In this document: positions 50,378 through 62,300 of the stretch, one piece after another
Position numbering within the stretch: position 1 is the first letter of the stretch
Layout of the letters: each line of letters begins with the position of its first letter
Assembly: GCA_964035545.1 (NCBI GenBank)
Contig: OZ037773.1
Span: 5,472,251-5,536,250, forward strand
DNA from: Bugula neritina
Lineage: Eukaryota > Bryozoa > Gymnolaemata > Cheilostomatida > Bugulidae
Reading direction: 5' to 3'
DNA: 64,000 nucleotides
The notes under the pieces: generated by a model
The model's input: only the letters and a program-made list of their open reading frames with translations
The model's database searches: none
Told to the model about the DNA's origin: nothing
Made by a program: the position numbers and the translations under genes

Positions 50378-53300
50378 TCACATTAGCTTATAGACAAGAG
50401 AAAACAATCCCACAACTGAGTACACTAAATACAAACTAGCTGGACTCTTAGCTCCACTATTTGGTGTATCTTGAAGACAGGAGTTACCTTGAGATACTGG
50501 TGGATCTGGGTAAGACTTGGGAGATATCGGCACGAGGACATTCTACAACAGACAGTCTGTGTGTAGCTCATAGAAAAATCTTTGCAAATGAACCAATAGT
50601 TAATTTTTGTTAATAAGTTTTAATATTTAAACACGTTATGTTTTAAATTAATAAAAGTTTCAGCATTAAAAGTCGGACAAATCATTTAGTTACCAGTTAG
50701 TAGAATCAGTGCTGGGGTGGAGCACCATGTTGTAGTGGAATGGTATGTAAAATAATTGCCCCCCACCAGGATTCGAACCACAGACCTCCGGCTTGCAAGC
50801 AGGCGCGCTAACCAATTATGCTACAGGGGCTTCGGGATTCCAAGCGACATGGTACTGAGGTTAAAAATACTGAGCAAGAAGAGACATGGGAGGGAGAGCT
50901 CTTTCCTATCAGAAAAAACTCACGAGTTCTTTCCTATTGGAACTTGATTTCTAATTGTTACACACACACCCGCTAACACACACAACCCACACACAAGTCA
51001 CAACCCTACATTATACCATAGAGTGCATTTACTTAAACTACTGGTTTTATGCAGAAGAAGGTTGAGTAGATATATGTCTACTGTATAATTTTTCTTAAAG
51101 ATATGTAAAAGTCAAATTAGAATCTTCATGTTTGTGATGCATATATTTTGTATTGAAAAGACTGATCAGATGTGACCCAATTGATGACAAGTCACAAAGT
51201 TTGAATGATATATACAAACGTCAAATTTTGCTATAAACATATCAAGTGTCAGCTGCATGTTTTGTGATGCCTGTTTTACAATTTTGTTTTTATAGTCATA
51301 AAAGTCATAAAATGCCAATCAAAATTTAAATAATGTTGAACAGTGCTGAAAATTTCGAGTTGAAAAAGTTTTGTTAGAAGAACATTCTTCACTTTTCAGT
51401 TCTACTATAAAAAAAGCTGCAGCTGGTGATATGTGTCTAGTTTTATATTATGTAGAAATAAAATCGCTTTTACTTTTACTTTTATGATAAATTTCAAAAA
51501 TTAATTCTAGACCATGAGATTTAGTGAAATATTGTGTCAAAAAGGTGCACCCCCATTTATATCAGTGAAGTAGAAACTCCTAAATCTAAGCTAGTATTTG
51601 ATACTCCTGTTGCAGCCGTGGTCTAGGGGTTAGAGCGTTTGCCTAGTAAACACGAAGGTCATGGGTTCGAGCCCTGACAAAGGCCATTGGTGATGTTAGG
51701 AAGAGCATCCAGTCATAATTGCTCCTGTGCCTCATTTAATTAAGTCCTTAGCCTGCTTTAACAAAAACCCTTTTTATCAGGGTTTCTCACAGGGATAGTG
51801 ACTATAAACTTTCGTGAGTTTTACTTGATACTCCTGTTGCCAAGGCTACTTCTTGCTCAAAGCAAAATATCTTGACAACACAAGCTCAACAAAAGACAGC
51901 ACTCTTGCGGAATTTCAAAACTTAATCAGCAGCATTTCTTCCAAACATAAAGTCAGTGTAGGATAAAATTAAACCATGGAAGTCTTTCAGCCATATAGCC
52001 ACCATTGATTATTGATACATAGTTTTCCCAAGCAATATATGATTGAAGAAATACATAGTTTACGCAGCTGTAAACATATATTATTAATATAGTTTACCGG
52101 GAAATTAATGTGAAATGACAGTTTAGTGCAGCCAGAGTAGTGATCAGCTTCATAGTAACTTCTCTGTAGAACCAGAGTGTCTTCTTTGGACCAATTTGAT
52201 ACTTCCTCCAGCAGTTCGATGTTATCTTGAATAGTACTGCAATAAGACCATGTATGAACATTATAAAATGATATATTATAGGGGAGGGTGGGGCTAGTTG
52301 AACCAAAAATAGTTGTAAAGTTGCAAATTTAGCGATTTAAGCCCTGTGATAACCCCCTTTAATGTACTACAGCCAGGGTTCTTTGCTTTGAAGATTTTTG
52401 CACCAGCATAAACTGCAGTCACTTGCTACAAGTTTTAGTTTAGATTTGAGGACAGGAACTAACACGAACAATTATTATTTTTCTGGTATTGAAAGCACAT
52501 AAATTATAGATCACAGCTGTTTTCTAAAAACTGCACAGTTACAGATGTCTTTGAAAACTTTCTTCTGTAACTGATATGAATTAAATAATTCATAATCCTG
52601 ACCTGCTAGTGTTAAAACCCCATCTCTGATAAATAGGATCAGTTTGGTTGATATAAATGCCAGTGAAAGACCCACACGTGGTTACTTGTTGCTTTGGATA
52701 ATAGTGGAGTATAGCCACACACATTTCATCTGTTGATGGTTGTCCTCCCTAAAATAAACATATACTCTGTAAGGGTCAGATCTGCATAAACCATTAGCAA
52801 AATATTAAGCTCTTGCCACATACAAAAATAAAGAGTAGATTTCAACACACCCACCCCTCTTCCTGCTGGCAAAACTCTTAGGACATATGTCCTTAAATAA
52901 CAGCTATTATTCGTGCAGGTTTCACAAAATGTTGAGTGATTACTGTAAATGGGTAGTGATATAATTGGTTGAATATTATTTAGTGAGTTCACTTCTCCAG
53001 TTTTCAATTTAAACAAAATGTGACATAAATTCATTGATAAATCTAATATTGATCAGAAGTATTACTTTAGCTTGTTACATAATGTGTGTCGGCTGGTAAA
53101 TCTTGCATAATTTTGCACACCACATTTAGCTTCATGTACCTGAATCTTTACAGAACTATCCACCATAATATAAAGTCACACAGGATTCATGTAAAACCCT
53201 AACAACCTGACGTCAAATCTGTAGAGTAATCAACACAACACAAAGATACTTCAGTACTAAAGTGTAATTTTTTTGTGGCTGGATCCATACAAGTAAATAG

Positions 53301-56300
53301 TACTAGTTGAAATTTTAAATTTACTTACATAAGTGAATCTTTTGCGGGAAGGGTCTGTATAAGTACATGTAAGTTTCAGTGAGTCTCCCTAAAAAATGCC
53401 AAAACATAAAGTATATTATGTTACAAAATCAACAATTTCATTAACTAACTTATCAAAACCTATGGTTAATGTTTTGTATCATTGTTTTTGCTATCATATA
53501 ACTACGCCATAGTATAAATTACAAGGATTGGCCGATGTTTTCAATCTTACAGCTTTAATTTGCAAAACGTTATTTTGAAAAATTCCTGATGTATATATCA
53601 CAAAACCATTATTGCATTAGTTATGGTGCATGTTATATATTGCAATATTTATTAACATAGTGCAAGCCAAACCAAATTGGACGTTATAGAAATTATGAAC
53701 TCATTTTACAGGCTCTCCCAGCATATAGCTTTTGATTTTTAATCTCCTTACAGGTATAATTTTTTTGGGCACCGGAAGAAGTCGATTTTCCTGATAATTG
53801 AAGTCATAAGAATTGTCTTCTGTCAGTACTTCACTTTGGCTGCCATCTTTACTGTACCAGTCGAGTTTGACTTTGGCTCCAAGAAGATGGGTGTGTAGAA
53901 TATAACCAAACACAGTTACACCATTATCCGGTATCCACTGATAAATATATAATAAACATTTTAGTTTTGTGAATCGTATGGCAATAACAATTTATTTAAA
54001 AAGTATAAATTCAAATTTCGAGAAGATAAGAATTCTAGAATTTTTTTATAGATACACAGCAGAAAAATAAAGTGACACTACTATGAGATTAGTGCAATGC
54101 ATGGTATTAAATTAAACTAATACTTTTAGTTCCATAAATTTGTTTTAACCTTTAAACCACACAGGCTGAAATTTAGTATAAACTATAGAAATCTACATCA
54201 TTTAAGCAAAAATAAAATTAATTCGATTAAAGTAGGTTGCAGAATTTAGAATATGCACAGCTGTTTTTTCAAGTTATTATTAAGGTGAGGTCGTGTTTGA
54301 GTTTGCTACAAGCTGCTAAATAAAAGCATGAATCCCTGCTGACCCGATATTAGATAACATCTACGCTCATTCAGCAATAAATAGATGTCTATCTAAAAAT
54401 TAAGACACACCTGTTCAGTACAACTTGTGTGACATATAGAAAAATATTCAAAATTCTCTGGTTTTGGAGGTACGATCAAGCCATCGACTGCTCCCACTTG
54501 AAAAGTGCCTGCATCCTGCTCTCTTAAGTTGGAGGTATAGGTTACCCTGAGTCCTGAAGAGTCTACCCATGCTACAAAACCACACAGATCACACTAAGAT
54601 GGCAAACATGTGAGGCAGATTCTTTGCTTTAAACTCTAGAGCCTAGAATGTTCTCTAGCAGAAGTAAAAGCAAGTAGGCTTATGAATTAAATTTTACTCA
54701 CAAGAAACAGCAAAGCATTAAACCTACTGTCCAACAGTTGTGGGTTATCATAGTGAGTCTCTAGCAGGTAATAATCAGGGCTGGAGCCATCACTACCACC
54801 GAATGATACACCAGTGTGGGCAGGCCAATAAAACTTCTATAAGATAAAGAAGTCAAGTGTAGACGGCAGATGGCTGAAAGTTATACAAAACAATGATAAA
54901 CTCACATAAATTGGCAATTTTGCATCTTTAGCTAAAAAATATGTTTGTATTTTATGCAAATGGTTTAGAAATTCTTATAAGTTTTTTTAAGACTGTAATA
55001 AAAATGCTAATTAAGATCTGTAAAAATATGCCCAGCAACTAAAAGGCTATATACTACTGGAATCTTTGATGGCAAATATTATTTAGTAATAAGACAGTCA
55101 TGCTTACTGAGCCTCCAATGGCCCAGGCGTACTCCATGTTAAAGCAAGACAATGCAAATTCCGGCATTTCGGGGGTGTTGCAGATACCCTTCGTCTTGTT
55201 GTTGTTTCTCAGATGTTCCTTGTCTACTCCCCAACAAGCAAAGAGCAGCATATGGTGTACCAGTGCTTCATTTCCTTCGGTTATCAAAGGTTCAATCTAA
55301 ACAATTGAAAATATTTCATCATAATCTGGACATGAATAGACTGGCTGTTTGCCAGCTGACTAGCAACTTCAAGGTCACATTTAATTTAGTTCTGGTTTAG
55401 ATATTTATCTAGAAGCATAATGAAGAGGTCATTCACCAACTTTTTGACACAACAGCTGCCATGCAAATACTTTTATCACAAACAGAATTTAGTTGGGCAA
55501 AAGTTGGCACAAAATTTGTCAGCTGACAAAAGCAGCAACAAACTCTCAAACCAAATGCTTTTTACATTGAATTACTGTCCACTGCTTGTACCAGAGCTGG
55601 CAGCCAAGATAAAAACTTTACAAGCTCTGGGTTTACTCTAATGAAGTGTTTTTTAAGCAGGTCATGCCCTGATGCTTGTAAAAAAATACGATTTTATCTC
55701 TAAAAATTGGGAGTTAGTTATTTGCAGAAAAATACATTGCTTTCAGGAAGATTAAAGCAGAACTGAAATGCTTAAAAGTATTAAACTGTCAACTTACTGA
55801 TAAGATATGATGTTTAGAATCTAATTCTGGAGGGTCATGGAATGAACAGTAGTATGTAGTATCTGTTGCTGGCACGTGGTACTAGAATATAAGATGCATC
55901 ACTTTGTAACTCAAATAGTGATAACTGTGTTACTTTATTACAATATTACTTTAATGATAGACATGATAATATGGGTTGTGAGTGGATGGATTTAAACAAG
56001 ATACACGCATATCTAATATAGGAGTTATGGTATAATGAAGAGGATATGTCAGTATACCAAAACTTGAATGCAGGCTCAGTAAGAGCAGCCATGGTCTAGA
56101 GAGCTACATCGTTGGCTTAGTAAACACAAAGTCATGGGTTTGAGCCCCAGTTAAAGCTATATCAGTGGTGTTAGGAAAAGCATCCAGTCATTGTTGCTGT
56201 TGTGCCTCATTTGAATAAGTATCTAGCATGCTTTAAAAAGCCCTTTCCATTATCGGTTATTACCGAGACAGCAACTACAAAATTTTTTGAGTTTTTATAT

Positions 56301-57689
56301 ATGCAGTCTTATTGAAATCTCAGTAATTGCAAGAGTAGCACTAAAATTTACTTACATCTGTTACTTTCAGATCAAAATACTGCAAATCATCTGGCAGACT
56401 AGCATCTGGTATCTTAGAAGCTGTATCCAGGAGGTAAACACTCTTCACACCTCTGTTGGTAGCTCCGTGGTAGTTTAAGGAAGAGAGTACATTGTTAGTA
56501 GGATCAGTTTCTCCAAATGCATAAATCAATCTGGTAGTAGAGGTCTGGAGTATATAGCACACTATTACTGCGGTAATTGTCATTAAAAATATAGATGAAC
56601 GATGTTTAAATCTTAAAAAGTACAGATACAACTGCTGGTTTTTGAAAAGCTCACCTGGAACATTGTTTTGCAAAAATGAAATGCGCTGAATAAATTTAAG
56701 TTTTTGTTTTATCAGCTCATTAGTTAAAAAAGCTTTATAAGTATAAAAAGGATGAAAGGAGTGATTGAGGTTTCAGTAGAGAAGTTTTAGTGTACCAGGA
56801 CAGAAGGAGTGATTGAAGTATGCAGCATGATAATAGTGGAACGATTTAAGTACTAATGACAACAGGTGACTGCAGTAACATTACCTCAACTATCTGTTAC
56901 TCACCAATATGACTGCGTCTTCACCATCACATGTGTTGATTTTCCTTTTGAAAGTAACAGATGTGACACCATTGACTTCTGAAGCAGAAACTAAACTGAC
57001 ATCTTGAGAGGAATCAACCAGAGGTAGCTGGTTTCCTGTCGCATGCATATCCTAGAACATGATGTCTTGTGATGTTGAATGGGTATAAATCTCAAAGAAT
57101 AAACTGTGAAAAGGAACTTAGAAAAAAGAAAGGAGAGATTGGCAAGTCAGAAGCACAAAAAAAGGAAAAAACTGCAAGAGCAGCTGAATTTACACAACAT
57201 GGCTATGCAATCAGTTGTTGTACCATGATATGGCTGGTGCCTTCTGAGTCAATCCAGGCTACAATCAGATCTGCACCTGTCATTGCACCATTAGGGGAGA
57301 ATCCAAGACCCACCCAACCTTCTGTGTGAGCAGATATCTACAAGTGCATAATTAAGCTATTATAGCTACATTATAAAATAGTCCTGAAAAATTATAGATG
57401 AAAACAACCTAATATATTATACATAGGGTGCGCACTCGAGCGTATGCATGTGTGTCGGGTGTGCGTGGGTATGGGTTTGTGTGTGTGTGTGTTTGTGTGC
57501 GTGTGTGCCTGGGTGTGTACGGTAGAATAAAGCGAAACTCACTGTGAATACAATCTCACTATCTGCAGTTGTCTCACCAAAAGACCAAGAGACATTGAAA
57601 TTTCCTCCAGGAGCTAAAGATGCTGAAAGATCTTCTGTGCTCACAAAGTTACAAAGTAACATCAAAATAAAGAGTGGTGCTGTTTCCAT
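50378..57689 (-). CDS. MOXD1-like: Copper monooxygenase MOXD1-like, copy B, complete
   Basis: Intact 611-residue DBH-family enzyme, close to the size of human MOXD1. Exons: 57689-57543, 57337-57224, 57051-56905, 56544-56356, 55881-55798, 55296-55108, 54836-54728, 54571-54411, 53937-53752, 53388-53329, 52748-52603, 52236-52098, 50542-50378. The protein has a signal peptide (METAPLFILMLLCNFVST), a DOMON domain (about 28-150), then N- and C-terminal Cu2-monooxygenase halves. Likely ligands: CuH site H241, H242 (LVHHMLLFAC) and H318 (ETHYDNP); CuM site H395, H397 (LHTHLLG) and M471 (DEMC). The tail SLYLVYSVVGLFSLVYKLM is hydrophobic and ends at the stop, suggesting a membrane or GPI anchor. The family hydroxylates small substrates in the secretory pathway using copper, oxygen and ascorbate; the substrate here is unknown. 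An in-frame ATG 30 nt upstream is a less likely start, because a signal peptide begins directly at the chosen one. Confidence 0.95.
50750..50833 (-). mobile_element. tRNA-like insertion in copy B intron 12
   Basis: On the minus strand it starts GCCCCTGTAGCATAATTGGT, has box A-like TAGCATAATTGGTTAGCGC and box B GGTTCGAATCC, and ends GGGGGGC, which pairs with the start. The T and anticodon stems contain mismatches, so a working tRNA is doubtful. The corresponding intron of copy C (near 59,985) lacks the block. Likely a short tRNA-derived retroposon. Confidence 0.55.
51613..51824 (+). mobile_element. tRNA-derived SINE, family S, copy 4, with target-site duplication
   Basis: The best-preserved copy. 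It has box A-like GTGGTCTAGGGGTTAGAGCG, box B GGGTTCGAGCC, the body GAAGAGCATCCAGTCATAAT and the tail CTATAAACTTTCGTGAGTTT. It is flanked by a 15-bp direct repeat, TTGATACTCCTGTTG (51,598-51,612 and 51,825-51,839). It lies in intron 12 of copy B. Copy C has the unoccupied site near 60,672-60,690. Confidence 0.95.
56083..56297 (+). mobile_element. tRNA-derived SINE, family S, copy 5
   Basis: Forward copy in copy B intron 4. The head is GCAGCCATGGTCTAGAGAGC, box B is mutated (GGGTTTGAGCC), and the body reads AAAGCATCCAGTCATTGTTG. It is more diverged than copy 4. Confidence 0.85.
57430..57520. repeat. GT-rich microsatellite in copy B intron 1
   Basis: GTGTGTGT interspersed with GTGCGTGGGT variants, starting about 23 nt past the exon 1 donor of copy B. 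Confidence 0.85.
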
Positions 57690-59329
57690 AGCAACCAGAC
57701 TACAACAAACATTAAACATGCAATGTACTACTAATTTAGACTATCTATGTAAGGAACTAAATTTCATTTGTATAGAGCAAGGCTATCTTTTTTAACATCG
57801 ATAATAGAAATAAAAGATACATTAGTGAAATTGACAGAAGGTTTGCTGACCATGCTATTTAATACTATTAAAACTATATTTTTATAACAACAATGATTTA
57901 ATGAAGTAATGAGAAGTCCCTGACAAATTCAGTAATCAATTTGGTGCTCCTAGAAAGCATTAGAGCCACAGTCATAAATAATTATTATAATGCATTATAC
58001 CTATAGGATGTCATGCTTGTGTAAACGCTAATAGCTATAATAAAGCTGTAATAGCTCCTACAACTTTGCAACATGAGAAATTGTCTGACTATGAAATAAA
58101 GAAATCTCAATCTAAATTTGCCAAACATAAAACCTGAAACTTTAAACCAAAGTTAAGCAAAAATGTATATATCTGAACAGTTAAGGCTGTTGAAAACTTA
58201 AACTCAACAAATGAAATATATTATATTGAATTATGATTTAGTAACTGTAGCCTTTGTTAGTATAGCAGTAGTTTATTAGTAGCTTCTGTTCATAAACTTT
58301 GTAACTATTATACCTGTGAATATCCCTGTAATTGTCTAAAGTGTTATTTCAAAGGCTTTTCTTTACTATCACTGACTATAGTCTTTGCATCACATCGAAA
58401 TCGAACACTGCACCCAGCAATAGTAAAATAAAACACAGCTTGCAGTATTTAGACTTTAGACCATCACACCTTATAGCCAAAGCTCGTGCGACATCATTTC
58501 TAACGTCCCTTAAGTGTAATCACAGCATTATACATCAATTTTATATCCATTGGAGGCTGGTAATTATAATAAAGAACTAAAGGCTATGATGAAACAGACT
58601 ATGTTGATAACTTGACCTTTGACCTAAGTGTGTCAACTGACTATCAACTGGTTTATTTGTCATTATTGTAATGTCTCAAGCCACTTGCTGATATTACTGT
58701 TAAGATTACTTCCACTATGGCTGTGATGATTGAAAACAGTTGCAAAAACTCAGGCACCTAAAATAATAATACTCTTGCTGTCTGCATGTGTAGGTATCAC
58801 GTGATATCTTATAAAGTGATTTATAGATCATACAAGTTTGCAAAGCAAATATATCACACAAACTATAGAATATGCAAAACGAATGCATCATGTACCTTAA
58901 CAAACACAGAATTGCAACTCCACTAACCCAATTAATAAAATAGCAGATTTATGTTCATGTGAAATATATGCAAGCCTGTCTCAATAGCATGTTTGGTGAT
59001 ATAACAATTAAATTTTATTAAGTGTTTTTATTAACTCATTTTATCACCAAAATAACTTGATTTCTGTTGAAAGTGTGAACAAATTTATAGAAATTTTATT
59101 ATTTTTCATATTATAATAAGCAAAACATAATGCAAATACTCTCTATAATTTACCCGATCAAATTTATATAGAAATACACTCTAATGCAAAAAATATAATT
59201 GTAAAAGCATCTGTAAAAGCATCAATGTATAACAAAAAATCAGCTTTTTTGGTAAAAATATTAATTGTAAAAAACTATGGCATATTGTAATATTAGGTGT
59301 TATAGAAATTAGACATATACTGCTACGTA
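57690..59329. other. Intergenic spacer between copies B and C
   Basis: No coding exon recognised. It resembles the A-B spacer for about 900 bp upstream of the copy B start, including the 3' splice-site-like TTTGTTGTAG just before the ATG and a shared AAAGGCTATGAT block near 58,579. Confidence 0.5.
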
Positions 59330-59335
59330 TTTATT
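59330..59335 (-). other. Polyadenylation signal of copy C
   Basis: AATAAA on the minus strand about 43 nt after the stop codon, matching copies A and B. Confidence 0.7.
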
Positions 59336-59377
59336 ATCAAAAAGTAATATCAGAGTTGTCTGCCCTATTACTGTGAG

Positions 59378-62300
59378 TCACATTAGTTTATAGACAAGAG
59401 AAAACAATCCCACAACTGAGTACACTAAATACAAACTAGCTGAACTCTTAGCTCCACTATTTGGTGTATCTTGAAGACAAGAGTTACCTTGAGATACTGG
59501 TGGATCTGGGAAAGACTTGGGAGATATCGGTACAAGGACATTCTAAAACACACAGACACCCTGTATGTAAACTCATGCAAGTTTATAGTCCTTGTCTCTG
59601 TAAGAATCCCTGATGGAAAAGGTTTTTGTTTAATCAGGCTGAAGACTTATTCAGATTGGGCACAGGAGCAATTATGACTGGATGCTCTCCCTAGCATCAC
59701 CAATGGTCTTTGTCAGGGTTCGAACCCATGACTCTGTGCTTACCAGGCAAACGCTCTAACCCCTAGACCACAGCTGCTCCCTCTGTGTGTAGTTCATAGC
59801 CAATATGTTGCAAATGGGCTGATAGTCTAACTGTGTTGATAGGTTTGAGGATTTGAATGTGTTTTTGGTTAAATTCAGAGAAATTTCAGTGACAAAAGCG
59901 ATATCAGTCATTTAATTATCAGTATATTTAATTAATTGATTGATTGATTCTTTGCTGGGGTGGGGCGTCATATGATAACTAAATGGTATGTAATGGAACT
60001 CAACATAGTTGAATGGTACTGAGTCTAAGCCACTGAACAATAAAAAGGCATAAGAAGAAGACTTCCAACTACACACACATGCACACAGGCACACACAAGT
60101 CACAACCTTTGATAATACCATAGGGTTCATTAACTTAAACTACTGCAGAAAAAGGTTGAGTAGATGTCTGTTTACTGTATAAACTTTCTTAAAATATATA
60201 GAGGTCATTTTAGAATTGGCATGTTAGTGATGCATATATATCTTATATTGAACATACTGAACAGATGTGTATCACAAAGTTTTAATGATATATACAACCA
60301 TTAAACTTTGCTATAAACATATCAAATGTCAGCTGAATGTTTTGCAATGCCTATTTTATAATTTCATTTTTAGCAGTAAAAGTCATAAAATGCCAATCAA
60401 AATTTAAATAATGTTAAGCAGTGCTGAAAATTTGTAGTTGAACAAGTTCTGTTAAAAGAATATTATTTTTTCAGTTCAACTATGAAGGAAGCTGCAGCTG
60501 GTGATCTGTGTTTAGTCTGTTTTATATTATGTAGCTATAAAATTGCTTTTAATTTTCAGTCGCAAAGATGTGTTTAATTCTATGATAAGTTTTAAAAGTT
60601 TATTCTAGACTGAGATTCAGTGAAATATTGTGCTAGCAAGGTGCACCTCACATCAGTGAAATAGAAGGAAATTTGATGTTCCTGTTGCCAAGGCTATTTC
60701 TTGCTTAAAGCAAGATGATGCATCATAACAACACAAGCTCAACAAAGACAGCACTTTAACAGAATTTCAAACCTAATCAGCAGCATTTCTTCCCAGCATA
60801 AAGTCAGTGTAGGACAAAATTAAACTACAGAAGTCTGTCGGCCATAGCTACCATTGATTATCAATACATAGATTTCCTCAAATATACGATTGAAGAAATA
60901 CTTAGCTAACCATATGAACATATATTATTAATAATATTGTTTACCGGAAAATTAATGTGAAATGAGAGTTTAGTACAGAAAGAGTAGTGATCAGCCTCGT
61001 AGTAACTTCTCTGTAGAACCAGAGTGTCTTCTTTGGACCATTTTGCTATTTCCAACAGCTTGATGTTACTCTGGTTAGTACTGCAATAATACCATATATG
61101 AACATTATAAAATGAAATATTATATATTATATCTCAACTGCATGCAAAGCCTAAAAAAAAATAAGCGCAAAGAGATACAGCAATTCGAAACTGTTATAAC
61201 TCTCTCATTAGGTTATATGTAAGTAAAGTTAAACTGAAAGTTGTAAGTTTAGCGATTTAAGCCTTGCGATAACTCCTAATAATGTACCACGGCTATGGAC
61301 CTCTGATTTGAGTATTTTTGCACTCGCATAAACCACAGCCACTTGCTGGGAGTGTCACTTTAAATTTGAGGACAAGAACTATCACAAACAATTGCTTTTT
61401 ATGGTGCCATACCAAGCTCTACTGGAAATACATAAATTAGGAATCACAGCTGCTTTCTAAAAGAACTGCACAGTTACAGATGTCTTGGACAACTTTCTTC
61501 TGTAACTGATATGAATTAAATAATTAATCCTGACCTGCTAGTGTTGAAACCCCATCTCTGATAAAGAGGAACAGTTTGGTTGATATTGATGCCGGTGAAA
61601 GAACCACACGTTGTGGCTTGTTGTTTGGGATAGTAGTTGAGTATAGCTAGACACATTTCATCTGTTGATGGTTGTCCACCCTAAAATATACACATACTCT
61701 GTAATGGTTAGTAGATCTGCATAAATCATTAGCAAAATAATACAGTCTCTCCCCCATAGAGTAGATTTCCACACAATACACCCCTCCTCCTGTTAGTGAT
61801 AACCTATTCACAGATGTCAAAATAGCAGCTTTTATTCAGCAGATTTTATATACGCTGAGTAATTATTGTAAATGGCGTAGTGATCTAACTGGCAGAATAT
61901 TATTTGGTGAGTTCACTTCTCAAGTTTTCAATTTAAGCAATAATAAATATTAACTCATTAGTAAACATACAATTGGTCAGAAGTCTAATTACTTTAGCTT
62001 GTGACATAATGTGTGTTAGCCGGTAAATCTTACACAATTTTACACACCACATTTAGCTTCATGTGCCTGGGTCTTTACAGAGTTATCCTTAACACTATAA
62101 GGTTACGTAGAAGTCATGTGAAACCCTAACAATCTGACACCAACACAACATGAAGATATTATAGCACTAGACTCTAGAGTGTAATTATATTATTGTGGCT
62201 AAATTCAAAGGAATATTAATCATAATAACTATTACTTTGGATGGTCAAGATTCATATCTACTTACATAAGTAAATCTGTTGCGAGAAGAATCTGTGTAGG

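Noticed and set aside
52278-52310. GGGGAGGGTGGGGCTAGTTG as the terminus of a DNA transposon in copy B intron 11
   Set aside because: No matching inverted end or target-site duplication found nearby; only a single G-rich stretch absent from copy C.
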